From assembly GCA_947068385.1 (NCBI GenBank), contig CAMTBF010000156.1, positions 1 through 7,643 on the forward strand: DNA of 7,643 nucleotides. Direction: 5' to 3'. A program made the translations under genes and the position numbers. The stretch is from an uncultured Lachnospiraceae bacterium (GTDB lineage: Bacteria > Bacillota > Clostridia > Lachnospirales > Lachnospiraceae). Positions 6,834 through 7,643 of the stretch are shown here, one piece after another (the stretch's first letter is position 1; each line of letters starts with the position of its first letter). The notes below the pieces were generated by a model, which saw nothing but the letters and a program-made list of their open reading frames with translations, had not been told where the DNA came from and searched no databases.

Positions 6834-6857
6834 GGAAGGCGGAAGGCCAGGGGCCGC

Positions 6858-6920
6858 ATGGCATGGGGCGAAGACATGGTAGAAAGCGTGGGTATCTATG
6901 GCAGAAGAAAAATTCGATGA
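6858..6920 (+). CDS. Possible 20-codon upstream frame overlapping the rel start
   Basis: An ATG at 6858, preceded by AGGGG at 6849-6853 (4 nt away), opens a 20-codon frame ending in TGA at 6918-6920. The frame runs across the rel ATG in a different phase. It could serve to bring ribosomes to the poorly marked rel start, or it could be chance. No known peptide is recognised. Confidence 0.25.
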   Translation: MAWGEDMVESVGIYGRRKIR

Positions 6921-7643
6921 AATTTTTGACGATGGAAAGATGAGCGAATATCATGAATTCGTGGATCCTGAGGGCCTGTATCAGGAGCTGGTTCAGCGCG
7001 TCCGGAAATACCATCCAAGCGATGACATTTCCATGATACAGAAGGCATACCAGACCGCGGCGGAGGCCCACAAGAACCAGCAGCGCAAATCCGGGGAGCC
7101 CTACATCATCCATCCGCTGAACGTGGCCATCATCCTGGCGGATCTGGAGCTGGACAAGGAGACCATCGTGGCGGGCATCCTCCATGACGTGGTGGAGGAC
7201 ACCATCATGACGGAGGAGGACCTGAAGCGGGAGTTCGGGGACGATGTGGCCCTGCTGGTGGACGGCGTCACCAAGCTGGAGAAGATCCCCCTGTCCGCCG
7301 GGACCGACCAGCCGGACGAGAAGCTGGAGATGCAGGCAGAGAACCTGCGGAAGATGTTCCTGGCCATGGCCAAGGATATCCGCGTCATCCTGATCAAGCT
7401 GGCCGACCGCCTCCACAACATGCGCACCCTGCAGTACAAGAAGCCGGAGAGCAGGCAGCGCATCGCCAGGGAGACCCTGGAGATCTACTGCCCCATCGCC
7501 CAGAGGCTGGGCATCAGCAAGGTGAAGATCGAGCTGGACGATCTGTCCTTGAAATACCTGGAGCCGGATGTGTACTACGACCTTGTGGACAAGATTTCCG
7601 TATGCAAGAGCGTGCGGGAGAAGTATATCCAGAGCATCGTGGA
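6898..7643 (+). CDS. relA: Bifunctional (p)ppGpp synthetase/hydrolase Rel (RelA/SpoT family), 3' end cut by window
   Basis: Rel makes and degrades the stringent-response alarmone (p)ppGpp. The 248 complete codons seen are the N-terminal HD hydrolase domain and the start of the linker to the synthetase. The manganese-binding hydrolase residues are intact: His72 in YIIHPLN, His96-Asp97 in ILHDVVEDT, and Asp170 in KLADRLHNMRT. RKSGEPYIIHP (63-73) is the typical substrate-side motif. The synthetase, TGS and ACT parts lie beyond the window, so bifunctionality is inferred from the family. The ATG at 6898 is the only reasonable start, since an in-frame TAG at 6880-6882 closes the frame upstream. No clear Shine-Dalgarno sequence precedes it, and a small overlapping frame covers it. 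It follows apt by 64 nt with no terminator and is probably in the same operon. Confidence 0.96.
   Translation, partial: MAEEKFDEIFDDGKMSEYHEFVDPEGLYQELVQRVRKYHPSDDISMIQKAYQTAAEAHKNQQRKSGEPYIIHPLNVAIILADLELDKETIVAGILHDVVEDTIMTEEDLKREFGDDVALLVDGVTKLEKIPLSAGTDQPDEKLEMQAENLRKMFLAMAKDIRVILIKLADRLHNMRTLQYKKPESRQRIARETLEIYCPIAQRLGISKVKIELDDLSLKYLEPDVYYDLVDKISVCKSVREKYIQSIV

Overview
The window looks like chromosomal DNA of a GC-rich member of the Bacillota, most likely a Lachnospiraceae-type Clostridia. The pointers are strong Shine-Dalgarno sites in front of most genes, an LplC/YtcP-type sugar permease with a lipoprotein binding protein and a YesM-type sensor kinase, and an apt-rel pair. All protein genes lie on the + strand. 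The genus cannot be fixed from the sequence alone.

Positions 1-4250 are an accessory carbohydrate-uptake block. It holds the 3' part of an ABC permease, a 567-residue solute-binding lipoprotein, a clear intrinsic terminator, and a YesM-like histidine kinase. No response regulator or ATPase is visible here, so any partners must lie upstream of the window or elsewhere.

Positions 4251-4667 contain no convincing protein gene but are full of structure. They hold three tandem hairpin repeats, a perfect 11-bp inverted repeat, a T-tract terminator that works only on the minus strand, and an AT-rich patch with promoter-like sequences facing both ways. Imperfect pairs in the hairpins are G-U wobbles on the minus strand and A-C mismatches on the plus strand. 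This suggests a structured minus-strand RNA of roughly 240 nt that I do not recognise.

Positions 4668-7643 look like one operon: a SEC-C zinc-motif protein, a DUF308/HdeD-like membrane protein, a two-CBS-domain protein, adenine phosphoribosyltransferase (apt), and the 5' part of the bifunctional (p)ppGpp synthetase/hydrolase (relA/rel). The CBS protein resembles DarB/CbpB, the c-di-AMP receptor that controls Rel in Bacillus and Listeria. Its position beside apt and rel suggests a cluster joining c-di-AMP sensing, purine salvage and the stringent response. The rel start lacks a good ribosome binding site and lies inside a small overlapping reading frame.
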